Assembly: GCA_030847615.1 (NCBI GenBank)
Contig: JAUMIR010000001.1
Span: 383,142,687-383,206,686, forward strand
Source of the DNA: Gambelia wislizenii
Taxonomy: Eukaryota; Chordata; Lepidosauria; Squamata; Crotaphytidae
Direction: 5' to 3'
DNA length: 64,000 nt
Position numbers and translations under genes: made by a program
Notes under the pieces: model-generated
Databases searched by the model: none
What the model was told of the DNA's origin: nothing
The model's input: only the letters and a program-made list of their open reading frames with translations
Shown: in pieces, positions 33,098 to 44,309 of the stretch
Layout of the letters: each line of letters starts with the position of its first letter
How positions within the stretch are numbered: position 1 is the first letter of the stretch

Positions 33098-34245
33098 ATT
33101 CATAGAGTTGGCAGAGACCACAAGGGCCATCCAGTCCAACCCCCTGCCATGCAGGAATACACAATGAAATCATTCCCAATAGATGGCCATCCAGCATCTG
33201 TTTAAAAACCTCCATGGAAGGAGACTCCACCACACTATGAGACAGTGTATTCCACTTCCGAACAGCAATTAATGTCAGGAAGTTCTTCCTAATGTTTAGG
33301 TGGAATCTCTTTTCCTGTAGTTTGAACCAATTGCTCTGTGTCCTAGCCTCTGGAGCAGCAGAAAACAAGCCTTCTCCATCCGCAGTGTGACATCCCTTCA
33401 AAGCTTTAAACATGGCTACCATGTCACCTCTCAACCTTCTCTTCTTCAGACTAAACATGCCCAGCTCCCTAAGCCACTCATAGGACATGGCTTCCTGACC
33501 ACCCACCAACCTGGTCGCCCTCCTCTCATTCCAGCTTCTCAATATCCTTCCTGAATTGTTGTGACCAGAACTGGATACAGTATTCCAGGTGAGGTCTGAC
33601 CAAGGCAGAATAGAGTGGCACTATTACTTCCCTTGATCTAGACACTATACTCCTATTAATGCAGCCTAGAATCAGCTTTTTCTAGCTGCTGCATCACACT
33701 GCTGACTCATGTTCAGCTTGTGGTCCATTAAAACTCCTAGATCCTTTTCGCATGTACTGCCCTCAATCCATGTGTCACCCATCGTATATCTGTGCATTTC
33801 ATTTTTACTGCCCAAGTTTAGTATCCTACATTTCTCCCTGTTGAAATTCATTTTGTTAATATTGGCCCAGCTTTCTAATCTGTTGAGGTCATTTTGGATT
33901 TTGATCCTGTCCTCTGGGGTATTAGCTACCCTTCCTAATTTGGGGCCATCTGCAGACTTGTTAAGCATACCCTCTATTCCCTCATCCAAGTCATTGATAA
34001 AGATGTTGAATAGCACTGGGCCCAGGACAGAACCCTGTGGCACCCGACTGGTCACTTCTCGCCAGGATGAAGAGGAGCCATTGGTGACTACCCTTTGGGT
34101 TTGGTAGGTCAACCAGTTACAAATCCACCTAACAATAGCATTGTCTAGCCCATAGGTTACTAACTTTTTTGCAAGAATATCATGGGGGACCTTGTCAAAA
34201 GCCTTACTGAAATCAAGATACACTACATCCACTGTGTTCCCTTCT
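33098..34245 (-). mobile_element. CR1 LINE, antisense RT to 3' end
   Basis: The 3' terminus (tail side at 33098) is complete apart from the octamer repeat, and the copy extends into RT at 34245. The frame at 34232-33672 has motif A '[16 protein letters not shown]', motif B '[15 protein letters not shown]' and the catalytic box changed from FADD to SADG. One catalytic Asp is therefore lost. The post-RT frame 33542-32970 follows after frame breaks. Sense-strand CR1 pieces lie on both sides. Confidence 0.9.
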
Positions 34246-34246
34246 C

Positions 34247-34325
34247 TAGTTGTGTATTCCTACAGGACAGGCGTTGGATTAGATGGCCCTTACAGTCCCT
34301 TCCAGTTCTATGATTCCATGATTCA
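34247..34325 (+). mobile_element. CR1 LINE 3' terminus, sense
   Basis: 'gtgtattcctacaggacagg', 'ggattagatggcccttacag' and 'tatgattccatgattcat' are the last 80 bases of a sense CR1. It may be the severed end of the sense copy at 32687-33097, separated by the antisense copy. Confidence 0.75.
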
Positions 34326-34497
34326 TGTGTACTGGCTCAGCCATAAATAGATGCCACCTCTGCACAACTAAGCACAACCCTGTGTCAATGTGAGTTCACA
34401 GGGAATCACTTCAGCTAGTTGGAGCTGTCACCTGTTTGCAATCAGAGATGCTATTTGGACCCTTCTGTCTGACCCTCAATTTGTAGGCAACCTTATA

Positions 34498-34686
34498 CAA
34501 TGGGCTCTTGGTATCCACTGGGGTTTGGTTCCAGGACCCCCATGGATACCAAAATCCATGGATGCTCAATTCTCATTATATGCAATAAAATTGAAGGTTT
34601 GCTTCTTGGAATTTATTTTTATATTTTTCCAGCCATGGATGGTGGAATCCATGGGTGCCAAATCCGTGGATACCGAGCCCCCATTG
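34498..34686. mobile_element. Pogo/Tigger-like MITE with TA target duplication
   Basis: Terminal inverted repeats caatgggctcttggtatcca and, on the other strand, caatgggggctcggtatcca are flanked by TA on both sides (34496-34497 and 34687-34688). The internal 'ggttccaggacccccatgga' followed by 'taccaaaatccatggatgctc' is typical of pogo/Tigger-derived MITEs in amniotes. It is 189 bp, with no transposase. Confidence 0.85.
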
Positions 34687-34692
34687 TATATC

Positions 34693-35978
34693 CAAAGGTA
34701 TTCATGTAATGCTTTCAAGGCGGGTAAGAATAAATGCAGCAGAGCAGGAAAGGGATATCCATTTTATAAGTGTTTCATCACCACATTGACTCTTGAGGGT
34801 TTTTCCCATGTACTTTTAAGGAAAGCTTGCTCAGCTTGAGTTTTTAAAAGAAAACAGGGCAGTACTCACCCATCCTCTTTGACTGTTCTGGGTTGAAGCC
34901 CCAAATACCTAAAGTGCTCCAGATGTATGCATAAAAAGACAGATATTTTTCTGATGGTTACTGAAATCAATACAAACTATCATTACCTATGCTGAAACTA
35001 TATGAAGGATTTTGCTACATAAATAAGAGTATTAAATAATTTTATTCTGCTTTTTTTTCTAAAAAGAGGAAAAAACACAAAAAACTATGGTCATGTGTTG
35101 TGTCATCAGATTTGCTTTTTGAAATCACCTTTCTATACAAATATCCACAGAAAGAAAGACAGAAAAACAGATTGCCCTTCGTCTCCCTCACACACATTAC
35201 CACATAGGAAGGTTTAATAGTCATGGGTGTGGGATGTGAGTTTTATATAAGAGGCTTTCAATAAAGAATTGTTTCTATATGTTCTATATGGAGATTTAAA
35301 CAGCATTAATTAAGTTTTTTAATATACTAAGTATATTATTGAGGGTTAAATTGTTTTTGATTTATGTAATTTTATATTAGAGAAAATATCACAGTCTATC
35401 CCATAGCTTATGTACCTTCTGCATACACATAATCTTGTTTTTTCAAGTATGAAATATTTCTCAAAATGATTTGCAAATTTCAATAATTTTCACTATTTAC
35501 AAGTTACAAATTTATTAATGAATACAATGTATATGCTGCTTCAGATATAATAGACTGTGCATTCTTGTGATCAAGGTAACCTTTTGATGGTGCATTTAAG
35601 TGGGCATTACAATGTTTATATTATCTTACAATACCAATATCTGGGCTATTTTTGAGAATAAAATAATCTTTTCTCAAGATCCTGAGACTGTGTCTTTTCT
35701 GTACCACGCCAATAGATATAATACTAACCCACCCACCCACCCCGCAAAAAACCCACCACAGGTACTATGCCTTTATTCTTCTGTGCACCATCCATCCATC
35801 CATCAATCCATTTAAGCATGTACATCCTACCCTACATCCTAGAATGTAGGGTAGCATACAAATAAAATTAATTTAAACAATTTCAAATGATTTCAAAAAA
35901 AAAAAAAAACCCAACAGGGAATAATTTAAACAGACCAAAAAAAGGCATATTTGAATGACTTCAATTAGGCTCCAAAAG
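34693..35978. other. Unannotated AT-rich DNA
   Basis: No gene is recognised. It is strongly AT-rich between 34920 and 35560. Short CATC/ATCC repeats occur at 35787-35810 and an A run at 35895-35910. Confidence 0.5.
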
Positions 35979-35990
35979 CTTGCATAAAAA

Positions 35991-36288
35991 ACTCAACACT
36001 TGCAAATTAACTCCACCCAGGGACAGGGGGATTTCCAGCAGATAATGGACCATTAATCAACCATTGCCAAACAGACACTAATCCTCCTTGCATATCTCCA
36101 CCTAGAAACCAGCCATTCAAATACACAAATTTAGATATCCTCCTCAACCGGGTTTCACGGTATATAAACCCCACACACACTGCATCCCAACCATTCTCTG
36201 AAGATGCCAGCCACAGATGCAGGCGACACATCAGAAATAAACTCTTCCAGAACACGGCCTCACAGCCTGGAAAAAACCCAAGGAAAAT
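35991..36288 (+). mobile_element. Penelope-like element, short 3' copy with 12-bp TSD
   Basis: The 298-bp insertion corresponds to the last codons and 3' terminal repeat of the Penelope copies at 36572-37793 and 60607-61426. It begins 'ctcaacacttgcaaattaac' and ends 'cagcctggaaaaaacccaag' plus 'gaaaatc'. It is flanked by cttgcataaaaa on both sides (35979-35990 and 36289-36300), a perfect 12-bp target duplication. It lacks the GIY-YIG domain. Confidence 0.88.
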
Positions 36289-36300
36289 CTTGCATAAAAA

Positions 36301-36558
36301 GACATGTTTTAACTTGGCACCAGAATAAAGCCAGTGTCAGTATCCTTAAAGTCTTCAAAGAGGAAGTATTCCACAACTGGGCTGCCATAGCAGAAAACAA
36401 CACAGAAGAGGGCCCTTCCAGCAGGCATGATTACTTCCCAGTCTTATGAAGTCTATAATTCCTTGTTTAATTTATAGAAGATCAATAAGCAATGAAATAG
36501 GGTGGACAATGGCTGGAGTGCAAGTGACATAGGACAAGGAGTGAGTATGACCAAAGAT
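36301..36558. other. Short unannotated segment between Penelope copies
   Basis: The sequence continues the flank into which the 298-bp Penelope copy was inserted. No gene or further repeat is recognised. Confidence 0.4.
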
Positions 36559-36571
36559 GAGAGAGATTTTC

Positions 36572-37793
36572 CTTGGTTTTTTTCTGGGCTGTGAGGCCAT
36601 GTTATGGAATAGTTTCTTTCTGACGTTTTACCTGCATCTGTGGCTGGCATCTTCAGAGAATGGTTCGGTAGGTGTGTGTGTGGAGTTTATATGCTGTGAA
36701 CCCCTGTTGGGTAGGATATGTAAATTTGTGTAGTTGAATGGTTAGTTTCTGGGCATAGAAATGCAAGGCTCGTTAGTGTCTGTTTGGCTAATGGTTGGTT
36801 GATGGACCATTATCTGCTGGGAATCCCCCTGTCCCTGGGTGGAATTCCTTTGTAAGTGCTGAGTTTTGATTCTATTGTTCTTCAAAACTGGGAGCCAGAT
36901 TTTGTTTACTTTTAAGGTTTCTTCTTTCCTGTTGAAGTTGTCCAGGTGTTTGTGGATTTCAATAGCTTCTCTGTGCATTCTGACATGATAGTTGTTGGCC
37001 TGGTCCAGAATTTCTGTGTTTTTAAATAGCATTTTGTGTCCAGGTTGGTTTATAACATGTTCTGCTACTGCTGATTTTTCTGGCTGGCCCAGCCTGCAGT
37101 GACTCTCATGTTCCTTGATTCGTGTTTGCACACTGCGTTTAGTGGCCCCTAGGTAAACTTGTTCACAGCTGCATGGTATGCGGTAAACTCCTGCAGCTGT
37201 GAGAGGGTCTCTTTTGTCCTTTGCTGAGCATAGAATTTCTTGGATTGTCTTGGTTGGTCTGTAGATTGTTTGGAGGTTGTGTTTCCTCATCAGTTTCCCT
37301 ATTCTGTCTGTGACTCCTTTGATGTATGGTAAAAATACCTTCCCTTTGGATGGCTGTTTTTCTTCTTCATTCCTGTGTTTTTTTTTTCTGGGTCAGTCTG
37401 CTCTTGTGATGTCTGATCTGGAGTAACCATTAGCCTGAAGGGCCCAGTTTAGGTGCCTCAGTTCATCCTCCAGGTAGTGGGGTTCGCAGATCCTTTTTGC
37501 ATGGTTTAATGGTCCAACAACCAACCATTAGCCAAACAGACACTAATGAGCCTTGCATTTCTATACCTAGAAACTAACCATTCAATTACACAAATTTACA
37601 TATACTCCCCAACAGGGGTTCACAGCATATAAACTCTACATACACTCCTACCCAGCCACTCTCTGAAGATGCCAGCCACAGATTCAGGAAAAACATCAGA
37701 AAGAAACTATTCCAGAACATGGCCTCACAGCCCAGAAAAAAAAGCAAAAAGGAAAATCTATGGATGCTGGCCATGAAAGCCTTCAACTTCAGA
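36572..37793 (-). mobile_element. Penelope-like element with inverted terminal segments
   Basis: A GIY-YIG coding region on the minus strand is flanked by inverted copies of the same terminal sequence, at about 36572-36810 and 37513-37765. Both contain 'ctctgaagatgccagccaca' in opposite orientation and the 'ggcctcacagcc' motif. Similar 13-bp sequences, atgagagagattt (36559-36571) and atgagtgagattt (37794-37806), form a target duplication with one mismatch. The outer 30 bases on the right (tggatgctggccatgaaag) are missing on the left. The RT domain is absent. Confidence 0.85.
36742..37290 (-). pseudogene. Penelope GIY-YIG endonuclease domain and C-terminus
   Basis: Penelope elements encode an RT followed by a GIY-YIG endonuclease that cuts the target. 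In this 182-codon frame the GIY-YIG signature appears as GVY at 34-36 and YLG at 46-48, with a conserved Arg shortly after ('RSVQTRIKEHE'). Next come 'RLGQPEKSAVAEH' and 'INQPGHKM', whose surroundings hold the last conserved positions. A Cys pair (CSC) lies between GVY and YLG, as in Neptune-type Penelope elements. Upstream RT is missing, so the frame is a C-terminal remnant although it has no internal stop. Confidence 0.85.
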
Positions 37794-37966
37794 ATGAGTG
37801 AGATTTCTTTACTGTGGCTGTCATGTGACAGTGAGGTTGTCCTACCTTTCCTCTCTTATCATATCCCTGACATGATGCCTGGCATAGTGGTACAAAGTAG
37901 TAAGGAGCTTGTTAAGATCATGCTCACAGAGATGAGGGCTGCACAAATTAGAGTGGTTTGTTTAGC

Positions 37967-38180
37967 ACATTAATTTCAATGGCTCTATCCAAAAATATCC
38001 TGGGATTTATAGTTTTAGTATGGTAGTTAGTGCATTCTCCTGAACTAACTAATAGCAGCAATCGAATCCAAATACATTATGAAATGACAAATTTCACAAT
38101 TAAACACAGTGGAACCATGGCAGGTAAAGTGGTATTAAAATGTTATAATTTTGTGGTGTGGTTATCACACAAGTAATAGT
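37967..38180. mobile_element. Decayed MITE
   Basis: The right part 'ggcaggtaaagtggtattaaaatg' with 'ttgtggtgtggttatcacac' resembles the right ends of the MITEs at 3764-3985 and 9446-9672. The left part 'cctgggatttatagtttta' matches the inner MITE region. The inverted ends are degraded and no target duplication is visible. Confidence 0.4.
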
Positions 38181-40199
38181 CATTTACTTACAAAGTGCCA
38201 AGCAGTTTGAGGGGAAGGTCACTTCTGAAACAACATGATGCCACAGTTGTAGCAGACGACTTGAGATGACATGAACAGGAGAGGCAAACTTCTCTCTATT
38301 CCCCACCCAGGGGTCAGTTATGCAAACCAGTTAAGTTTTAGATCACTGAATAAAAAACAAATCATATGAATAGCAATAATAATGTGATTGGTAGGTAAAT
38401 TTCTTTTTATAAGATTTTCTGACTGAAAGAGTAACAATTATGAAAAGTGGTTTAGCCCTTGGTGGATATTCAGAACTATGTCCAGGGACGCATGGCTAAA
38501 AGAATCGAAATGACTCCCCAGATATGGTCTGGTGATGGCAGCAGGGACAAGCAAACACAGAGTCAGTGGTTGAATCAGTGTGGCATATTATTTCCAAGTA
38601 AAATGATATTATTGGGACAGTGATGAAAACCTCATTTTATCCCTCTAACCACAACAGTGCTATGATTCAGCTGAATTTTAAATATGAAACTGAACATGCT
38701 TAGATAGTTTTTTTTAAAGAACTGGCAGATTATTCTTCTGCTTTGCCTTATTTTGCTCTAAAATATCAGAAATGTAGGTGTGGTTGTAAGGTATGACACA
38801 GCAGTGGCTGTGGCAGAGAGACGTGTTTGTATTGAAACTTCACAACTGATGTAACAGACATGGTTGATGAATCAAGCCTAAAACTATTAAAACCAAAATT
38901 ACCTTGTTTTTATCACTGATTGATTATCACCAAAATCCAAAGGTGTCCTTTCATAGTTGAAAATGTATTTTGGTCATAGTTTTATACCTTGCAACAGGGT
39001 GCTACACAAGAGAAAAGCCTGGATTCAAGCATTTTTGTTTGTTAGTTTGGTTTTTAAAAACTCTAGGCCTGGGTGCCTCTGCATCAATCTGATCTGGAGT
39101 ATAATTTACAAACTTCAGCAGTCTCTTTGTGTTTCTGCATGCATTTTGCTTTTTATTCTTTAACCAAGTGGGTAATTTTACTCTTCATGGATGTCACAAT
39201 GCTAAGTTCACAAAGGAAAAGGAAATAATATTCAGGGTTCACTTTTTACCACCTGTCACTAATTGAAAGGAAAAAAACACATTGGTGTCTCTGTCTTTCC
39301 CAGCAAGTAAACTGTATGATAGTTCAGTAGCCTCAGACTCAGTTTCACAGCATCTCCACTGAGACCACAACACATTTTTTTTCTGTAAACAAATATTATT
39401 TACTAGATCAGGGAATCTTTCAGGTTTCTTTCTTTACTTTCGCAGTGAATTTGCACCAGCATTCCAAACTATTGCTAGGAATGCTTACAACTTTGCATCA
39501 TCTAGCAATGTACACTTGAATTTCCTTTTCAGTTCCCAAGATGGCTTTATTGACTCTCAAGAGATGTTCCGCATTTGAAGAACAATATCCCATGTGACAG
39601 TCTAGCAGATGGAGCACTACTTCTGAAGCTGTCATGATTTTATTGAAAGTCTCTATTGCCTTTATTATGACAGAAAATTAAAATTGAGTCTGAAAGCTTC
39701 CATTGTAAGAGAAAACAACAACAAAACTGGAAAATATTTTCCAGGGGGATTTTCTGTCAAAAAGAAGAAAACAGGAATGAAATGCCCATTGCAATTGTAG
39801 CATATGTTTGTGTAAAGGTGGGGGGAGTTTTTCCCCATGACAGAAGCCTTAAATGCTTGTTTAACCTAGCAAAATGACATACAACAACAATAACCCATCT
39901 TTCAGATAACATGTAGAACTGTGGACTGTCACATATTTTAGGTCCTGCTAGACTCTTTCAAGTCATTGCCTTAGGATATAGATACCTGTAAATGTCAGCC
40001 TGCCAGGTGTAGCAATTTAATCACTATGCAAAAATCTGTTTCTATTCATCCTCAAGAGTGCCATGACAAAAACTGCCTATTTGTTATGAAAACATTTCAT
40101 AATTACACAGTCTTTAAAGAAGTGGGTGGTGTTCACAGCATAAAACTTTTGAGATGACAAAAAATGATCTTTCCTGGGTAAAAAAAAAACAAAAAGCGG
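38181..40199. other. Unannotated DNA
   Basis: No gene or repeat family is recognised in about 2 kb. The short frames have no motifs. Confidence 0.5.
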
Positions 40200-40348
40200 G
40201 CAGAAATAAGGGGGTAAATTATTTTAAGTTATTACTGTTGTTATGGACCTGTTTGTTTTATATCCAATTGTTGTGAGCCGCCTTGATTGCCTAATAGGCA
40301 AAAGGCAGGTTACAAAAATAAAGTTGTCATCATCATCATCATCATCAC
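40200..40348 (+). mobile_element. L2-like LINE or SINE 3' tail
   Basis: 'tgttgtgagccgccttgattg', 'aggcaaaaggcaggttacaaa' and an (ATC)n run at 40328-40347 form an L2-type 3' end. No coding part remains. Confidence 0.6.
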
Positions 40349-40450
40349 GATGAACATAATAGTCTCAACCATTTTTTTAAAAAAAAGAACATAAAAGGAT
40401 AATTAGACTAGGAGGTAGCTATGGATGCAGGACAAAAGTGTTGCCTCTCC

Positions 40451-41324
40451 CCACTGGAAAAGAGTTGCAATCTATGTGAGTAAAAAATACCAGGCTAAAG
40501 AAGTTCTAAATGATAATGAGGGTCATTATACAGGGGTAGAAATTAAAATGGAAAATTTTAAAATAATTTTGATTGCAATATATGCCCCTTTGGAAAAAAA
40601 GATCAATTTTATAAAAAAAAAACTACAAATGGATATGGAGACCTTGAGGGAAGAAACGTTGATTCTAGCTGGGGATTTCAGTGGAGTACTGAATGGAAGT
40701 AGAGACAGATCAAATAGCAACCGGAAGAGAGGATCTGAAGGTAAATTACCCAACATGTGTGAAGATATTATGGAGGAATTTAATTTAGTAGACTTATGGA
40801 CATGAAAATATGGGCTTGAAAAGGGATATACTTATTTTTCAGATGTGCATAAAAGTATGTCCAGAATAGATATGTTCTGGACCTCAACTCCTTTTTTGCC
40901 CAAGATTATAAAGATGGAAATTTTGTCAAAAGTCTTGTCAGATCATAACCCAATCAAACTGCACATTAAAGGTCTGAAATCTGAGTATACTTGGCGATTA
41001 AAAGAGTCCATTTTAAAAGATGAAGAGTTCGTTGAGAGAGTTAAGAGAGAAATTAATTTCTTTTTCAAATTAAACAATACAGAAGATATGAAAAAGAAAG
41101 TAATTTTGGACACATTTAAAGCCACTATAAGAGGCAAGTTCCTAAAGAGAGGAGCAGAGAGAAAGAAAGAAAAAGAAGAAAAAGAACATAGGCTACATCA
41201 AGAACTAAAGGTTCAAGAACTGAAACTACAATACCCGAATAATAAGAACATTTACATTAAGATAAAACTTTTACAAAAAGATTTGGATGCAATATTATTA
41301 GAAGAAGTGGGAAATAAGATATAA
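40451..41324 (+). pseudogene. L1 ORF2 endonuclease remnant and linker
   Basis: The first frame (to 40805) has 'VAIYVSKKYQAKEV', 'NFKIILIAIYAPLEKK' and 'LAGDFSGVLNG', where L1 endonucleases usually have GDFN, so the Asn is replaced by Ser. A stop at 40803-40805 is followed, in a new frame (40845-41324), by 'SRIDMFWTS' and 'LSDHNPIKLHI', the SDH catalytic end of the domain. A long Lys/Glu-rich, probably helical linker follows. The N-terminal third with the first catalytic residues was lost by 5' truncation. Confidence 0.9.
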
Positions 41325-41596
41325 AGAATAAAACAAAGACACTTTGAGCAGGCTAATAAAACAGGGAGATGGATATCCTACAAGCTCAGGAAAGAAGTAG
41401 GAAGGAATATGATCGCAGATATTGAACATGAAGGGAAAATACATTCAAAACAAGAAGACATTGAGAAAGCATTTCATACTTATTGTGAGAAACTATATAA
41501 AGAACATTAGAAAACTATATTGATGATAACATATATGCTGAAATCCCTCAAGATCAAAGAACACGCCTTTCCGACCCATTTTCGAAGGAAGAGATT

Positions 41597-42496
41597 TTGG
41601 TAGCAATAAAACAACTTAGAGCAGGGAAGTCACCTGGCCCAGATGGTTTCACTCCCTCCTTTTATAAGATATTTGAAGAGGAAATAGCAACTAACCTCCT
41701 CCAAACAATCAGTCAAATAGAAACTGAAGGAACACCAGAAACATGGAATTCTGCAAACATTACGGTAATTCTGAAAGAAGGAAAGGATTAAAAAAATGTA
41801 AAAAATTATCGTCCAATCTCCCTGCTCTGCGCAGATTATAAAAGTTACGCTACAATGTTAACCAACAGAATTAAACCAATATTAGCGGAAGTGATACATT
41901 CTGACCAAAATGGCTTCTTACCCGCTAGATCAATCTCAGATAATATTAGAACAATTATCAATGCCCTTGAGTACTATGAAATAAATAATGAAAGGAAGGC
42001 TGCTTTTGTTTTCGCAGACGCAGAAAAGGCCTTTGATAATATCAGATGGCCTTTCCTAATACAGGTACTCAAGAGACTGGGAGCAGGCCAGTTTATGATC
42101 AACAATTTAAAAAGAATCTATGGAAAGCAAGAGGCCTTTCTTAAAATAAATGGAAATTTAAAAAAGCCAATAATCATTCAGAAAGGTGTCCGGCAGGGAT
42201 GCCCACTTTCACCGTTACTTTTTATAGCTACATTAGAAATCTTGCTTCATAGGATTCGCAAAGAAGGGGAAGTATCAGGATTGAGAATTTCAGATCAAGA
42301 ATATAAAATCCAGGCTTACACAAATGACTTGGCATTAATCATAGAAAACCCTGCACAGAATATCAACAAGTTATTGGAGATAGTTGAAAACTTTGGCAGA
42401 TTATCTGGATTTAAAATCAATAAAGAAAAGACGATCATAATAACTAAAAACTATGCTAAGAAAAGAAGAAGATTTGGAGAAAATGACAGGATGTAA
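41597..42496 (+). pseudogene. L1 ORF2 reverse transcriptase remnant
   Basis: The frame at 41597-41791 gives 'RAGKSPGPDGFTPSFYK' and 'WNSANITVILKEGKD', then a stop. The frame at 41855-42496 gives 'DQNGFLPARSI' (residues 17-27), motif A FADAEKAFD (53-61), motif B RQGCPLSPLLF (113-123), the catalytic box as YTND (155-158) instead of YADD, and 'SGFKINKEKT' (184-193). Loss of the first catalytic Asp and the in-frame stops mean no activity. Confidence 0.93.
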
Positions 42497-42546
42497 ACTG
42501 GTGAAAAAAAGCAAAATATTTAGGGATTTGGATCTCCAACAGAAAT

Positions 42547-44010
42547 ATGGATTTGGTAGTAAATAACTATAATAAGCTATGGGTATCATTAAAATCAGAA
42601 ATGAAGAAATGGGAGAAATTAAATTTAACGTTGCTAGGCAGAGTGGAGGCAATAAAAATGTCGATTCTACCAAGAATCCTCTACTTATTCCAAATGATTC
42701 CAATCTTAACAAATGACAAATTACTGCTGAGATGGATGAAAGATTTGAGGGATTTCATATGGAGGGGATGGAAGGCAAGGATCAAATGGTCTACTATGAT
42801 TGATAAGAAGGAGAAGGGAGGCTTGGCGGTTCCCAACCTTCAAACTTACTACACGGCCAGTAGTATGATCTGGGCAACCGAATGGATAAAAATAAAAAAT
42901 AAGAAACTACTGCTATTAGCAGGAGAGGGATTGAGATTCAGATGGCACGCATATGTGTGGTACGGGAAAGATAAAGTTCATAAAGATTTCAATAATAATA
43001 TAATAAGGAGAGCAACACTAAGAACATGGCAGAAAGTAAAACAACAATTTTATAGTAAGATGCCTAAATGGATCTCGCCTCAGGAAGCTTTCACAAGAAG
43101 ATGGACTAATGCAGATAAGTGGTTACGATATGAAGATTTATGTAACTGGAAGAAAGATTATACTTATGAGCTCAAGACAAAGGAAGAGTTAGTTAGAGGA
43201 GGATGGCATATCTACTGGCTGACATATCAACAACTATATAGTAGAGACAAGGAGGATAAAAAAGAATATGACTTTGATTTAGAAGGAAATGAAATTGACA
43301 AAGTAATTTGGAAAGAGGATAAAAAGAGAATAGCAAAGTTTTATAATACACTGTTAGAAAGAAAGTTAGAAACGGAAGTGGTTAAAACAGTTATGATAAA
43401 ATGGGCAAGAGACATAGGAGAAAAAAATCACATTAGCAGAATGGGAAGGAGCCTGGTCTAAAACTAATAAGTTTACGTCTTCTCAAAATCTGAAAGAGAA
43501 TTATGTAAAAGTATTCAATAGATGGTATCTGACACCATTAAAAATTAGCAAAATATATAAATTGAAAGACCGCACTGTTGGAGATGTGGTAAACAAACAG
43601 GCTCTACATACCATGTATGGTGGAACTGCCCGGTAGTTAGGAAGTTTTGGCAAAAGATTCATAACCTAATCCAGAAAATGCTAAATACCCAATTCATTAT
43701 GGACCCAAGGATATATCTACTGAACATCACTTCCGTTTTACCCAAGCAGATAGAAAGGGATAACTGGAGAATCATGTTGTACTTAATTACAGCAGCCAGG
43801 ATGCAAATAGAATCTAAATGGAAAAGTAGTGAATACCTGCAGGTTGATGAGTGGCTAAATAGAGTAATAGAAATAAGAGATAATGACTTGTTGACTCATA
43901 TCTTTAATAAGAAAAATATGGGAAAAGCAGAAGAAGAATGGCAACCAGTATTTAACATATGTAAAAAAAGATGGAATATAGGAAATGGTTTTGAAAGCAA
44001 ACAAAAATAA
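42547..44010 (+). pseudogene. L1 ORF2 C-terminal region
   Basis: The frame 42547-43461 encodes 'WEKLNLTLLGRVEAIKMSILPRIL', shortened here, then 'FIWRGWKARIKW' and 'GGLAVPNLQTYY', the conserved post-RT blocks of L1. After a frame break comes a Cys-rich part near 43580-43650 ('CWRCGK...YHVWWNCP'-like coding), then the last frame 43678-44010. The 3' UTR follows to about 44285. Frame breaks occur near 42500, 43460 and 43560. Confidence 0.88.
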
Positions 44011-44309
44011 AAATAAATATATAAAGAAAGTACGTGACGATGAGATAAGGATAGGAAGTGAGAAAGGGAAGGAAATGCAGATGAACCAGTGGAATGCTTT
44101 TTTTTTAATTAATGGAGAAAGTTAATGGATTTAGTTAAATATAGTAAGATATAGCAAGATAAAGGAAGGAACATTAAAAGAGGAATGTAATTAAAGAAAA
44201 CTCTTGAGATGGTCTTACAAAGGAGGTTAATGTTGTATATAATATATATTGAAAAAATGGCTGTATATAAATACTTTGGTGAAGTGTAAAAAAAAAGTGT
44301 TGCCTCTCC

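Larger units (their letters stand above)
40434..44309 (+). mobile_element. L1 LINE, 5'-truncated, perfect 17-bp TSD
   Basis: The element proper is 40451-44292, including an A-rich end. Its flanks carry aaaagtgttgcctctcc at 40434-40450 and 44293-44309, a perfect 17-bp target duplication. It retains ORF2 from the middle of the endonuclease through RT and the Cys-rich C-terminus, plus a 3' UTR of about 280 bases. ORF1 and the 5' UTR are absent. The element inserted at the 5' border of a CR1 3' fragment (44310-45160). Confidence 0.95.

Noticed and set aside
36742..37290. Domesticated host GIY-YIG gene
   Set aside because: The frame is open, but it lies between Penelope terminal repeats with a target duplication, and its closest relative in the window has stops. 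There is no sign of selection that I can test.
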